Positions 16,494 to 24,490 of a stretch of 50,303 nucleotides of DNA are shown piece by piece (within the stretch, counting starts at the first letter, position 1; each line of letters begins with the position of its first letter). The notes below the pieces were generated by a model. The model had not been told where the DNA came from and did not search any database. It was given only the letters and a program-made list of their open reading frames with translations. Source of the stretch: DATLFI01 sp035524895. GTDB lineage: Bacteria > Acidobacteriota > Thermoanaerobaculia > Multivoradales > Multivoraceae. The DNA is taken from the NCBI GenBank assembly GCA_035524895.1, contig DATLFI010000293.1, positions 1 through 50,303 on the forward strand, in the 5' to 3' direction. A program made the translations under genes and the position numbers.

Positions 16494-16729
16494 GAATCCC
16501 GGGCGGCGGGTTGTATTGCTCCCCGACCCGGGTAGTGTTGGCTGTCGCCTGCGTGGCGACCGGAACCGCGGGTCGGCGAGTCCGAATGACCAGGTTCGGC
16601 ACGTCTTGGCGTAATCCTGATCGGAGGGGCGCCGCGCGGGACCGTGTCGGAGCGGGATCGCGTCGCGGCGCCCTTTGGCGTTTCTGCAGTCCCTTCCTCT
16701 GATTGATATACACGTCGCGAGGACCTGTC

Positions 16730-18844
16730 ATGCCTGCCCAGCTCCCCAACCCTGTCGTCCAAGCTCGCGTGGCGTTCGCAGCCATCCTCCTGCTCGTCTC
16801 CTTCGCGGCCGGAGCCTTGGCCCAGGCGCCGTTCGTCGACCGCGAGGTCACCATCATGGGCGCCGGACCACGACCGAGCTCGCCGTCCGTCGACGTCGGC
16901 CCGGACGGCGACCCCGCGGTGTTCTGGATGCAGGACGGCGGCGACGGCACCATCATCTGCCTCCAGCGACTCGCCGCCAGCGGCCAGTCGCGGACCGGAC
17001 CGCTGATCGCCAACGTCAGCGGCGGTCTCAACGGCTCGCCCACCGGTCGAGTCCTGCCGGATGGCACCCTGTTGACGTTCTGGAGCCTGCAACAGGGCAC
17101 CGTAGTGAAGGCGCCGGACGGCAAGGTGCTGTTGGCCGCGAGCCAGGGGTCGAGCGTGCTCGGTCGCCGCTTCGATCCCAACGGCGCGCCGATCGGCGGC
17201 GAGATCGTGGTGTCGCAGGGCGGGGAGGGCGAGAGCGCCCGGCCCGCCGCCGCGACCGATGTCGACGGGAACACGGTGGTGGTGTGGGAGGACAGCGGCA
17301 ATCTCTTCGCGCGCGGCTACGACGCGCTCGGCAGCCCGCTCACCTCGGAGCGCGGAGTGAACGATCGCGCCCCGGGCGGCGCGCGGGCGCCCGCGATCGC
17401 CAAGGCGCCCTCGGGCGAAGTGATCGTCGCATGGCGTCAGCTCTCCGGCCCCCAGGTCGGGATCTTCGTCCGCGTCCTGAACGCAAACCTCCAGCCGTTC
17501 GGCCAGTCGGTGCGGGTCGCGAACCTCGTCAACGCGCTTGCGCCCTCGCTCGCGGTCGATCGCAATGGCGGCTTCGCGATCGCGTGGGAGGAGAGGGGCA
17601 TCGAAGGCCGCGACGTGTTCGTGCGCCGCTACGGCCGCCGCGCCCAACCGCGTAGCGAGACGATCCAGATCAACCCGACCAGCGCGGGCGACCAGACCCG
17701 CCCGAGGATCGAGTTCGATGCCGCTGGCCGTCTGATCGTCGCCTGGGAGAGCACCACGACTCCCGCGGCGGGTGGCAGCCCGAATGCCGCGACGGTGAAC
17801 GGCGGCTCGGTCGTGGGCCGGGTGTTCGACCCCAACCTCCTGCCGACCTCCGAGGAGTTCGTGATAGCCGAGAGCGAGAGCGGCACCGAGCCCGCGGCCC
17901 CGGCCGTCACGGTCGACGACCAGGGGCAGGCGACCGTGGCCTACCAGAAGGAATCGACGGCCGACGGGAGCTCGAAGGGCCTGTTTCGCAAGCGGGTGAT
18001 CCTGCCGTCGGGCGGTGCCTGCTCGCCGAGCGGCACGCGGCTCTGTCTCAACGGCGGTCGTTTCGGCGTCGAGGTCGATTTCGACCCGCCGACCGCGCCG
18101 AAGTCGGCTGCCGGCGCGGTGCCGCTCACCGGCGACACCGGGTACTTCTGGTTCTTCGAGCAGGAGAACGTCGAGATCGTGGTCAAGGTGCTGGAGGCGT
18201 GCGCGATCAACGGCAAGCGCTGGGTGTTCGCCGCCGGCCTCACGGACGTGGCGCTCACGCTCGAGGTCACCGACGCGCCCACCGGCGCCAAATTCACCTT
18301 CGACCATCCGGGCGGCGCCCTGCCGCCGCTGCTGAACGTCAACGCCTTCGACTGCGGCGCCGGCGCGATCACCGAACCCAGCGAGGTCGCCGCGGCGGCA
18401 GATGCCGCTTGGGCCGAGCTGGCCTCGGAGCTCGCCGTGCTCGAAGCGGTGCGCCAGGAGGCGGATCTTCGTATTGGCACCTTCGCGGCCGCGCCGTGCA
18501 ATCCGTCGGCCACCAGGCTGTGTCTCAACGCGTCGCGCTTCGAGGTCGAGGCGTCGTTCCGCGAGCCCGGCGGTCCGCGCACCGATGCCGAGAGCGTGAA
18601 GCTCACGAGCGACACGGGCTACTTCTGGTTTTTCGACGAGGAGAACGTCGAGGTCGTGGTCAAGGTGCTCGACGCCTGCGCGATCAACAACCGCTATTGG
18701 GTGTTCGCCGGCGGCCTCACCGACGTCGATGTCGAGCTCGAGGTGCGCGACTCGGTCACCGGCAAGAGCGTGACCTACCGCAACTCGCAGGGGCAGCCGT
18801 TCGCGCAGATCCGCGACACATCAGCGATCGACGCCTGTCCGTAG
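16730..18844 (+). CDS. Secreted beta-propeller-like protein with two C-terminal DTGYFWFF domains (704 aa)
   Basis: ATG at 16730 with GAGGA about 8 bases upstream. A signal peptide ends near GALAQAP. Residues 35-420 hold repeated strands of the type VDxDGxxVVVWE, AxAPSGEVIVAWR and AVDRNGGFAIAWEE, each followed by a short FARxYDxLG strand; this is a repeat propeller seen in environmental bacteria. Two copies of a C-terminal domain follow, about 431-535 and 590-704. Each has C-x-P-S-x-T-R-L-C-L, RFxVE, DTGYFWFF, ENVExVVKVL, WVFAxGLTDV and a closing Cys. The pairing of cysteines suggests one disulfide or more per copy. Related domains occur at the C-termini of secreted proteins of Acidobacteriota. 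Function is unknown; surface display or adhesion is a guess. Confidence 0.8.
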   Translation: MPAQLPNPVVQARVAFAAILLLVSFAAGALAQAPFVDREVTIMGAGPRPSSPSVDVGPDGDPAVFWMQDGGDGTIICLQRLAASGQSRTGPLIANVSGGLNGSPTGRVLPDGTLLTFWSLQQGTVVKAPDGKVLLAASQGSSVLGRRFDPNGAPIGGEIVVSQGGEGESARPAAATDVDGNTVVVWEDSGNLFARGYDALGSPLTSERGVNDRAPGGARAPAIAKAPSGEVIVAWRQLSGPQVGIFVRVLNANLQPFGQSVRVANLVNALAPSLAVDRNGGFAIAWEERGIEGRDVFVRRYGRRAQPRSETIQINPTSAGDQTRPRIEFDAAGRLIVAWESTTTPAAGGSPNAATVNGGSVVGRVFDPNLLPTSEEFVIAESESGTEPAAPAVTVDDQGQATVAYQKESTADGSSKGLFRKRVILPSGGACSPSGTRLCLNGGRFGVEVDFDPPTAPKSAAGAVPLTGDTGYFWFFEQENVEIVVKVLEACAINGKRWVFAAGLTDVALTLEVTDAPTGAKFTFDHPGGALPPLLNVNAFDCGAGAITEPSEVAAAADAAWAELASELAVLEAVRQEADLRIGTFAAAPCNPSATRLCLNASRFEVEASFREPGGPRTDAESVKLTSDTGYFWFFDEENVEVVVKVLDACAINNRYWVFAGGLTDVDVELEVRDSVTGKSVTYRNSQGQPFAQIRDTSAIDACP

Positions 18845-18860
18845 GTCCGTGCGGCCGGAC
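18845..18860. terminator. Weak hairpin between convergent genes
   Basis: GTCCG (18845-18849) and CGGAC (18856-18860) can pair around a 6-base loop in the 19-bp gap between two converging genes. No T-run follows, so this is a weak candidate for a bidirectional terminator. Confidence 0.25.
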
Positions 18861-18863
18861 AGC

Positions 18864-20339
18864 TCATAGTCGCAGCGGGAGCGCGTTCGAGGCAGCGCGC
18901 TCGAGCGCTGCGTCGAGGGCGTCGCCTCGCTGCCCCCTCGCGTTCGTGTCGAGGACGATAGACCCGCGTCCGGAGCGCCGCTCGAGCTGACGCGCCAGCA
19001 GGCGACGCGCGTCCTCGTTCACGACGTCGTCGAGCCCTTCGATCCACACCAGTGCCCGGCGGTCGAGCTCTCGCAGCTCGGCCCCGAGGCGACCCTTCGA
19101 CTCGCCGGCGCGTAGTCGGTCTGCCAGCGCCGGCGCGTGCTCGGCGCGCGCTGCCCAGCCCTGCTGCAGGGCCGCTGCGACCAGGTCGCGCGCGGCCCGG
19201 AGCACGACTTCGGACGGGCCACAAAGCTGGACGTTGCGGCAACTCTCGAGGAACGGCTGCTCCAGCACGACGCGCGCTTCGCGGTCGAGGTCGAGCACGA
19301 CAGGGCTCTCGTTCGCCTCTAGTTGCGGCAGCTCGGCGAGACCGGATTCGCGCGCCAGACGCTCGCGGTAGCGCGGGTCGCGGTGCCGGAACACGATCTG
19401 CCATCGCTCGTGGAGCCACATCCACAGCTCGGGGTCGCGACGGATGCGTCGCTCGAGCGGTTCGAAGTAGCGGCGGGTCAGCTCGGCCTCGGGATCGTCG
19501 CCGAGGCTCTCTGCGCTCACCGGTGGGTCGATCTCGAGCCGGTAGCGTCCGCGGCCGGCTGGATAGGTGAAGAGCGGTACGACGGCAGCGCCAGTCCGCT
19601 GATGGAGCAGGGCTGGCACGGAGGTGGCCCACGCCGGCCGGCCCAGGAAGTCGACCAGGGTGCTGCCGGCGAGCGGATTCACGCGCTGGTCGATGGCGGC
19701 CGCCACCACCTCGCCGTGGCGGAGCGCGAGAAACATGCGTTGCGCGACGCGCTGGCGCGGCAGCAGGATCGCACCGGTGCGCTCGCGGATGGCGCGCAGC
19801 TCTCCGTCGACGAGCGGGTTGGAGGCCGGGCGATAGACCAGGTGCAGCTTGGCGACGTGCGACCGCACCGGATAGGCCGCGAGGTCGAACGGGCCGAAGT
19901 GGCCGGTGAGCAGGAGCACACCGCGGCCGGCGGCGGTGGCGGCGGCCAGATGCTCGGCACCGACGACGTCGAATCGTCGCTCGAGCTCCTTGGGCTCGAA
20001 CCGGGCTGCCGAGACCTGCTCGAAGAGAAAACACCCCAGGGTCTCGAACGATCGACGCGCGAGGCGTCGCCGCAGCTCCTCCGGCACCTCGACCAGGGTC
20101 TTCTCGAGGTTCTCGATCGTGGTCTGCCGACGCCGGCGCAGCAACGTCCAGGCGAGCCGGCCGGCGATGGCGCCAAGCGTGGCGGAGTGCTCGTGGCGAA
20201 CGGTACGCACCAACGCGCAGGCGACGCGGTACCCGAGGTGCTCGAGTCGGTGCGAGTACCGAACAGGCTCGAGGTCCGGCCCTTTCTCGCCGGTGCTGTG
20301 GGCGCTCTCGCGGCCCTTCGCGACAGGAACAGCGCTCAA
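18864..20339 (-). CDS. LpxL/HtrB-type lipid acyltransferase fused to a degenerate IstB-like domain (491 aa)
   Basis: Residues 30-325 are a lysophospholipid/lipid A acyltransferase: a membrane-proximal helix (LGYRVACALV), the catalytic HxxxxD box as H147FGPFD152, AIDQR (216-220) and the closing WxWLHERWQ (307-313). It should transfer an acyl chain to a lipid on the inner membrane. Residues 345-480 are extra for this family, which usually ends near 310-330. That part follows the order of an IstB/DnaC-like AAA+ domain: RNVQLCGPSE where the Walker A would be, LADRLRAGESKGRL, ALVWIEGLDDV where the Walker B would be, and RGSIVLDTN as a sensor-1-like strand. The GxGKT lysine is absent, so ATP binding is doubtful. 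TTG start at 20339 overlaps the msrA stop (TTGA), implying translational coupling. Confidence 0.85.
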   Translation of the reverse strand: MSAVPVAKGRESAHSTGEKGPDLEPVRYSHRLEHLGYRVACALVRTVRHEHSATLGAIAGRLAWTLLRRRRQTTIENLEKTLVEVPEELRRRLARRSFETLGCFLFEQVSAARFEPKELERRFDVVGAEHLAAATAAGRGVLLLTGHFGPFDLAAYPVRSHVAKLHLVYRPASNPLVDGELRAIRERTGAILLPRQRVAQRMFLALRHGEVVAAAIDQRVNPLAGSTLVDFLGRPAWATSVPALLHQRTGAAVVPLFTYPAGRGRYRLEIDPPVSAESLGDDPEAELTRRYFEPLERRIRRDPELWMWLHERWQIVFRHRDPRYRERLARESGLAELPQLEANESPVVLDLDREARVVLEQPFLESCRNVQLCGPSEVVLRAARDLVAAALQQGWAARAEHAPALADRLRAGESKGRLGAELRELDRRALVWIEGLDDVVNEDARRLLARQLERRSGRGSIVLDTNARGQRGDALDAALERAASNALPLRL

Positions 20340-20998
20340 CGACTGGCTGGCGCGGCGGCGGCGCCCACCGGACAGCCCACGCCGGTGCCGCCGATGCCGC
20401 AGGAGCCGCCCGGGTTCTTCGATAGGTACTGCTGGTGGTACGGCTCGGCGTAGTAGAGCTCGCCGGCCTGCTCGATCTCGGTGGTGATGGCGCCGAGGCC
20501 GGCGGACTCTAGCGCTCGCTGGTAGGCGTCACGCGACGCTTCCGCGGCGCGCCGCTGCTCTTCGGAGCACCAGTAGATGCCCGAGCGGTACTGCGTACCG
20601 ACGTCGTTGCCCTGGCGCATGCCTTGGGTGGGGTCGTGGCTCTCCCAGAACACGCGCAGCAGGTCTTCGTACGTCACCTGATTGGGGTCGAAGACCACCA
20701 GAACGGCCTCGGTGTGGCCGGTGCGCCCCGAGCACACCTCCTCGTAGGTCGGGTTCGGGGTGATTCCCGCCGTGTAGCCGACGGCGGTGGTGTAGACGCC
20801 GGTTTGGTGCCAGAGCTTGCGCTCGGCGCCCCAGAAGCAGCCGAACGCGAAGATCGCCCGTTCGCAGCCGGCCGGAAAGGGCGGGCGCAGCGGGGTGCCG
20901 AGCACGTCGTGCCGGTCGGGAAGTGGCATCGCCTGGGCGCGGCCGGGGAGGGCCTCGGCCGGAGAAGGCAGACGCAGCTTGTGGGAGGAGAAGGTCAT
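20336..20998 (-). CDS. msrA: Peptide methionine sulfoxide reductase A (220 aa)
   Basis: Reduces methionine-S-sulfoxide in proteins. The catalytic GCFWGAE motif holds Cys54, followed by GYTAG and GHTEAVLVVFDP, and YYAEPYHQQYL near the C-terminus. Resolving cysteines are available at Cys200 (GGSCGIGG) and Cys209 (GVGCPVG). No signal peptide is seen, so it is probably cytosolic; the first 48 residues form an extension. It lies in a minus-strand operon after the DCC thiol protein (70 bp) and overlaps the acyltransferase start. Confidence 0.96.
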   Translation of the reverse strand: MTFSSHKLRLPSPAEALPGRAQAMPLPDRHDVLGTPLRPPFPAGCERAIFAFGCFWGAERKLWHQTGVYTTAVGYTAGITPNPTYEEVCSGRTGHTEAVLVVFDPNQVTYEDLLRVFWESHDPTQGMRQGNDVGTQYRSGIYWCSEEQRRAAEASRDAYQRALESAGLGAITTEIEQAGELYYAEPYHQQYLSKNPGGSCGIGGTGVGCPVGAAAAPASR

Positions 20999-21068
20999 CT
21001 CAGGGACTCCGTATCGATGGGCGGCGCGCGGAATGCGCCACGGTCAGCGGAATCCTACCGCCAGCGGC

Positions 21069-21542
21069 TCAGGTCGTCGGCAGCAGCCGGCTGAACAGAC
21101 CGCGGTTGCGCGCCACGAACCAGTACCCGAGATCGGTCAGCCAACCCAGCGGCGCGAAGCGCATCGGCTTGGTCCACCGCCAGCCAAGCTGCTCGAGGCA
21201 GAACACCGCGCCACGCCCACCCCGCAGGCGCGTGCCGTCGGTGCGGAACACCTGCATCGCTCGAGCGCAATCTTCCCGCAGCGCCGCGCCGAGCGGCGGG
21301 TCGGGAACCCGCTGGTAGGGCACCAGCAGCAGCCGTCCGTTCCGGTCGCGCCGCCGCGCCCACTCGACACATCGACCGCAGAAGCCACACTCGCCATCCC
21401 ACAGCACGAGCACCTGATGTTCGCCGCGCCAACCGCCCGGCAACGGCGAGAACTCGCCCGAGAGCAGCCTCGCGGCGTCCTGCGTGCTCTCGCCGGGCCG
21501 ACTCGCAGCCGGTGCGACAGGCAGTGCGCAGCCGGCGGTCAT
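21069..21542 (-). CDS. DCC-family thiol-disulfide oxidoreductase-like protein (DUF393, 157 aa)
   Basis: The family motif D-x-x-C-x-x-C is present as DGECGFCGRCV (Asp49, Cys52, Cys55), preceded by the strand VLVLWDGE. Downstream LLLVPYQRVPD, AMQVFRTDGTRLRGGRGAV and the final YWFVARNRGLFSRL are typical of DUF393. The start at 21542 overlaps the stop of the upstream ATPase gene (ATGA). Family members are predicted redox proteins without a firm biochemical role; position next to msrA suggests thiol or methionine repair. Confidence 0.9.
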   Translation of the reverse strand: MTAGCALPVAPAASRPGESTQDAARLLSGEFSPLPGGWRGEHQVLVLWDGECGFCGRCVEWARRRDRNGRLLLVPYQRVPDPPLGAALREDCARAMQVFRTDGTRLRGGRGAVFCLEQLGWRWTKPMRFAPLGWLTDLGYWFVARNRGLFSRLLPTT

Positions 21543-22282
21543 CGCAGTTTCTGCTCGCCCACGATCCAGCCGTCGCGCAGGCTGATGATGCGCTTGCCGT
21601 AGGCGGCGTTCTCCTCGGAGTGCGTCACCTGCACGATGGTGGTGCCCTCGTCGTTGAGCTGCTTGAACAGCTCCATGATTTCCTTGCCCTGGGCAGTGTG
21701 CAGGTTCCCGGTGGGCTCGTCGGCGAGGATGACCTTCGGCTCGATCACGAGTGCCCGCGCCACGCCGACGAGCTGTTGCTGGCCGCCGGAGAGCTGGTTG
21801 GGGAAGAGATCGCGCTTGCCGACCATCTGGAAGCGGTCGAGCATGTCGCACACCAGCGCCTCGCGCTCGACCCGCTTGATGTTGCGGTAGGAGAGCGGCA
21901 CCTCGAGGTTCTCGTACACCGTCAGGTTGTCGATCAGGTGGTAGCTCTGGAACACGAAGCCGATGTGCTCCTTGTGGAGCTGGTTGCGATGCTTCGGCTT
22001 GAGCAGGTGCACGGGGTGGCCGAGGAACTCGTACTCCCCCTGCCAGTCGGCGTCGAGCATGCCCAGGATGTGCAGCAGCGTCGACTTGCCGGCGCCCGAG
22101 GGCCCCATGATGGTGAGGAACTCGCCTTCCTTGATGTCGAGGTTGATCTTGCGCAGCACGTAGGTGCGGCCGTACCCCGACTCGTAGTGCTTCTCGAGGT
22201 TGCGCAGGCGGATCATCGCCGGCGCGGTGGTGGTGAGGTCGAGGGGTTGCGGGGCGGTCTCGACGTTGGCGGTCTGGGTCAT
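21539..22282 (-). CDS. ABC transporter ATP-binding protein, LolD/MacB type (247 aa)
   Basis: The complete ATPase cassette is present: Walker A GPSGAGKST (60-68), Q-loop FVFQSYHLID, signature LSGGQQQLVGVARAL, Walker B VILADEPTGNLH and switch His in VTHSEENA. The HILGMLD and YENLEVPL segments place it with the MacB/LolD/FtsE branch. The start at 22282 gives a 22-residue leader before MIRLRNLEKHY; ATG at 22216 is an alternative. No permease is encoded beside it, so it may serve a permease elsewhere, possibly the ADOP protein 6 kb away, though that is only inference. It is followed by the DCC gene with a 4-bp overlap. Confidence 0.93.
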   Translation of the reverse strand: MTQTANVETAPQPLDLTTTAPAMIRLRNLEKHYESGYGRTYVLRKINLDIKEGEFLTIMGPSGAGKSTLLHILGMLDADWQGEYEFLGHPVHLLKPKHRNQLHKEHIGFVFQSYHLIDNLTVYENLEVPLSYRNIKRVEREALVCDMLDRFQMVGKRDLFPNQLSGGQQQLVGVARALVIEPKVILADEPTGNLHTAQGKEIMELFKQLNDEGTTIVQVTHSEENAAYGKRIISLRDGWIVGEQKLR

Positions 22283-22411
22283 GGGACGCGACCTCGGGGG
22301 CAGCCGGACAGCTCGACGGTCACGGGACCGGCTGCCGGGTAGGTGGTCGTGGGGTGGTCTGAGATCTTTGAGATCTGGCCCCGTCCATCATACGAGCCTC
22401 CGTGGCCGGGG

Positions 22412-22831
22412 TTACCCGCTCGCGCGGGGAGCGACCTCGATCCGCCGCGCGAGCCACACGATCAGCGTGCCCACCAGCGCCGTCGGCGGGCCCTCGGACC
22501 ACACCCAGAAGGCCGGCAGACCAGCGTAGAGGCCGACGCCGAAGATCGTGAGCCCGAACACGATGTCGCCGACTCCCATGAACAGCGCGACCGGGCGGTA
22601 GCGGCGCAGGTCGGTCGAGAGCAGCAGGAACAGGGCGCCGTGGAACGCGTAGAGCGCCGACACCGAGCGCGTGAGGTACTCCACGAGTGGACCGCGGGGC
22701 ATCTCGCCGAGCCCGAGGGCGGCGTGGATGGAGGCCATCCAGTCTGTCGGCAAGAACACCGCCAGGATCGCCAGGAGCAGCATCGCGCCGATGACACGGA
22801 AGAGGATGGCGAGCACGCGTCGGGAGCTCAT
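22412..22831 (-). CDS. Small membrane protein with four predicted helices (139 aa)
   Basis: Not recognised by family. Hydrophobic segments lie at about 5-27 (VLAILFRVIGAMLLLAILAVF), 58-75 (AFHGALFLLL), 82-104 (VALFMGVGDIVFGLTIFGVG) and 113-128. The charged loop LRRYRP lies between helices two and three. The protein is the first gene of a minus-strand set leading to the ABC ATPase 129 bp downstream. Its start at 22831 is divergent from a secreted-protein gene, and a palindrome lies between them. Confidence 0.75.
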   Translation of the reverse strand: MSSRRVLAILFRVIGAMLLLAILAVFLPTDWMASIHAALGLGEMPRGPLVEYLTRSVSALYAFHGALFLLLSTDLRRYRPVALFMGVGDIVFGLTIFGVGLYAGLPAFWVWSEGPPTALVGTLIVWLARRIEVAPRASG

Positions 22832-22961
22832 CGCTGGTTCTCTCTCGGGTTGTCGTGCAAACGCTATCGCGAGCCGCTGGCGCACTGTCACCAAAGGTAC
22901 GCAGGACGCTCTGCGGCGTTCTCGACCGCCCCGCGGGCTTGCCAAGGCGCCCTGGTCCTGA

Positions 22962-22978
22962 TATGTTGTTGCAACATA
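22962..22978. promoter_or_regulatory. AT-rich palindrome, candidate operator in a divergent intergenic region
   Basis: TATGTTG (22962-22968), TTG, CAACATA (22972-22978) is a perfect 7-bp inverted repeat in a GC-rich background, between the divergent starts at 22831 (minus) and 23077 (plus). Its size and symmetry are those of a dimeric repressor site. The regulator is unknown. Confidence 0.45.
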
Positions 22979-23076
22979 CTTGGAGCCGTTCGGAGAGCAG
23001 CCTCTCGCTTCGATCCCATGTCATCCATTGCTGCTGACCGGTGGCGGGCTCCCGCCGGCAGCGAGGAGGAGTAGTG

Positions 23077-24390
23077 ATGTTTCGGGAAGCAAGATCCCAT
23101 CGTTTCGCATGGTCCCTGTCCCTCTTCGTCGTCCTCGCGGGCGCGCTCGTTGCGTCGCCGGTTGCCGCGGGAGCTGGCTCGCCCGTGCCCCTGACCGACG
23201 AGTTCCGGGCCGATCACGCTCAGCCGAGCAAGACGTGGCAGTACGCGCCGCACGCGATCGCGCTCGGCGGCGGTCGCACCGCGGTGATCTGGGAGCAGGA
23301 CCTCGACGGCATCTTCGCGAGATTCCTGGACGCAACAGGCGCGCCGGAGGGCGGTGACCGGCGTCTGGTGGGGAGCGCTGGGCTGCGCGCGCCGTTCCGG
23401 GGCGTGACCAACCTGCGCCGTCATCCGTCGGCCCAGGCGCTTCCCGATGGCGGGTTCCTGTTGGCCTGGACCGAGGAGCGCACCTTCATCACCTCCTCGG
23501 CCTTCTACGAACGGCGCAACGTGCTGGACCGCGACGTCATGGTGCAGCGCTTCGCCTCGGATGGCACGCCGGCGTCGGATCGCTCCCTGATCAACGCAGC
23601 GCGCGCCGGCGAGCAGAGCTACCCACAGCTCGTGCGTCGCGGCGAGGGCGGCTTCGCGGCGGTGTGGCGCACGGTCGATGCCGACTCTCCCGAGCGCCAG
23701 GGCATCTACCTGCGCGCGATAGCCGGTACGGGGACGCCGCAGGGTACGGAAGTCCGTGTCGACAGCGGTCTCGACTCCGAGCCGGGAGTGCCGTCCGTCG
23801 CCTTCAACACCGCGGGCGCGGCGCTGGTGGCATGGGACGCGTGCTGCGACGCCGGCGGCGACCGGGGAGTGTTCGCGCGCGCGATCGGGACCGATCTCGC
23901 ACCGGCGAGCGCGGTCTTCCGCGTCAACGCCACCGCCGCGCACGCCCAGACCTGGCCTGCGGTCGCCGTGAGCTTAGACGGCGAGTTCCTGGTCGCATGG
24001 CAGTCGGTGACCGGTGTGCAGCAGTCCCGCTACGGCCAGCGCCGCGTGCGCGGTCAGCTCGTGGGATCCGACGGTGGCCTGCTCGGTCCCGAGCTGCTGC
24101 TCTCGAGCGGCGAGGGCTGGGGCCACGACACGCCGCGCCTCTCCGCCGGCACCGACGGCTCGCTCCTGCTCACCTGGCTGGTGTTCGACGGTGACTTCCC
24201 GGCCGGTATCGCCGCAGCGCGTCTTGCCGGCGATGGCGAGCGCACCTCCGACGCCGCTTGGGTCAGCGAGTCGCGCACCATCGGCAGCCCAGCCAGCGTG
24301 CACGCCGGCGAGGGCCGCTACCTGGTCACCTGGCTGGGAGTGCTGGCAAAGAAGCGCTCTGTAGCCGCGCGCTTCGTGGGCCTGGAGTAG
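23077..24390 (+). CDS. Secreted repeat-propeller protein (437 aa)
   Basis: ATG at 23077 with GAGGAGGAG 5-6 bases upstream. A signal peptide covers about residues 8-36 (SLSLFVVLAGALVASPVAAGAG). The rest is made of strands such as ALGGGRTAVIWEQ, ALPDGGFLLAWTE, RRGEGGFAAVWRT, FNTAGAALVAWDA, SLDGEFLVAWQS and TDGSLLLTWLV, spaced about 45-60 residues apart, each followed by a FAR-like strand. The architecture matches the N-terminal half of the 704-residue secreted protein at 16730, but this one lacks the DTGYFWFF tail and ends after the propeller. A CC pair (DACCDAG) may form a disulfide. Function unknown. Confidence 0.8.
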   Translation: MFREARSHRFAWSLSLFVVLAGALVASPVAAGAGSPVPLTDEFRADHAQPSKTWQYAPHAIALGGGRTAVIWEQDLDGIFARFLDATGAPEGGDRRLVGSAGLRAPFRGVTNLRRHPSAQALPDGGFLLAWTEERTFITSSAFYERRNVLDRDVMVQRFASDGTPASDRSLINAARAGEQSYPQLVRRGEGGFAAVWRTVDADSPERQGIYLRAIAGTGTPQGTEVRVDSGLDSEPGVPSVAFNTAGAALVAWDACCDAGGDRGVFARAIGTDLAPASAVFRVNATAAHAQTWPAVAVSLDGEFLVAWQSVTGVQQSRYGQRRVRGQLVGSDGGLLGPELLLSSGEGWGHDTPRLSAGTDGSLLLTWLVFDGDFPAGIAAARLAGDGERTSDAAWVSESRTIGSPASVHAGEGRYLVTWLGVLAKKRSVAARFVGLE

Positions 24391-24423
24391 CCGAGTAGCT
24401 CGGCAGTAGCCGAGGAGCTCGGC
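24386..24423 (+). repeat. Two tandem 19-bp hairpin repeats at a gene end
   Basis: Copies at 24386-24404 and 24405-24423 differ at one base. Each contains GCCGAG, a 3-base loop (TAG or GAG) and CTCGGC, a 6-bp stem. The first copy includes the stop codon of the secreted protein gene. They lie just before the larger terminator hairpin. Confidence 0.7.
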
Positions 24424-24427
24424 AGGC

Positions 24428-24463
24428 GGGCCCGGGCGCGCCGTACCGACCGTGCCCGGGCCC
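24428..24463. terminator. Strong bidirectional terminator-like hairpin
   Basis: GGGCCCGGGC (24428-24437) and GCCCGGGCCC (24454-24463) form a perfect 10-bp GC stem around a 16-base loop, in the 100-bp gap between converging genes. There is no T-run, as often in GC-rich genomes. Confidence 0.65.
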
Positions 24464-24490
24464 CCACTCCAGCTCGACGACTGCGGTCGC

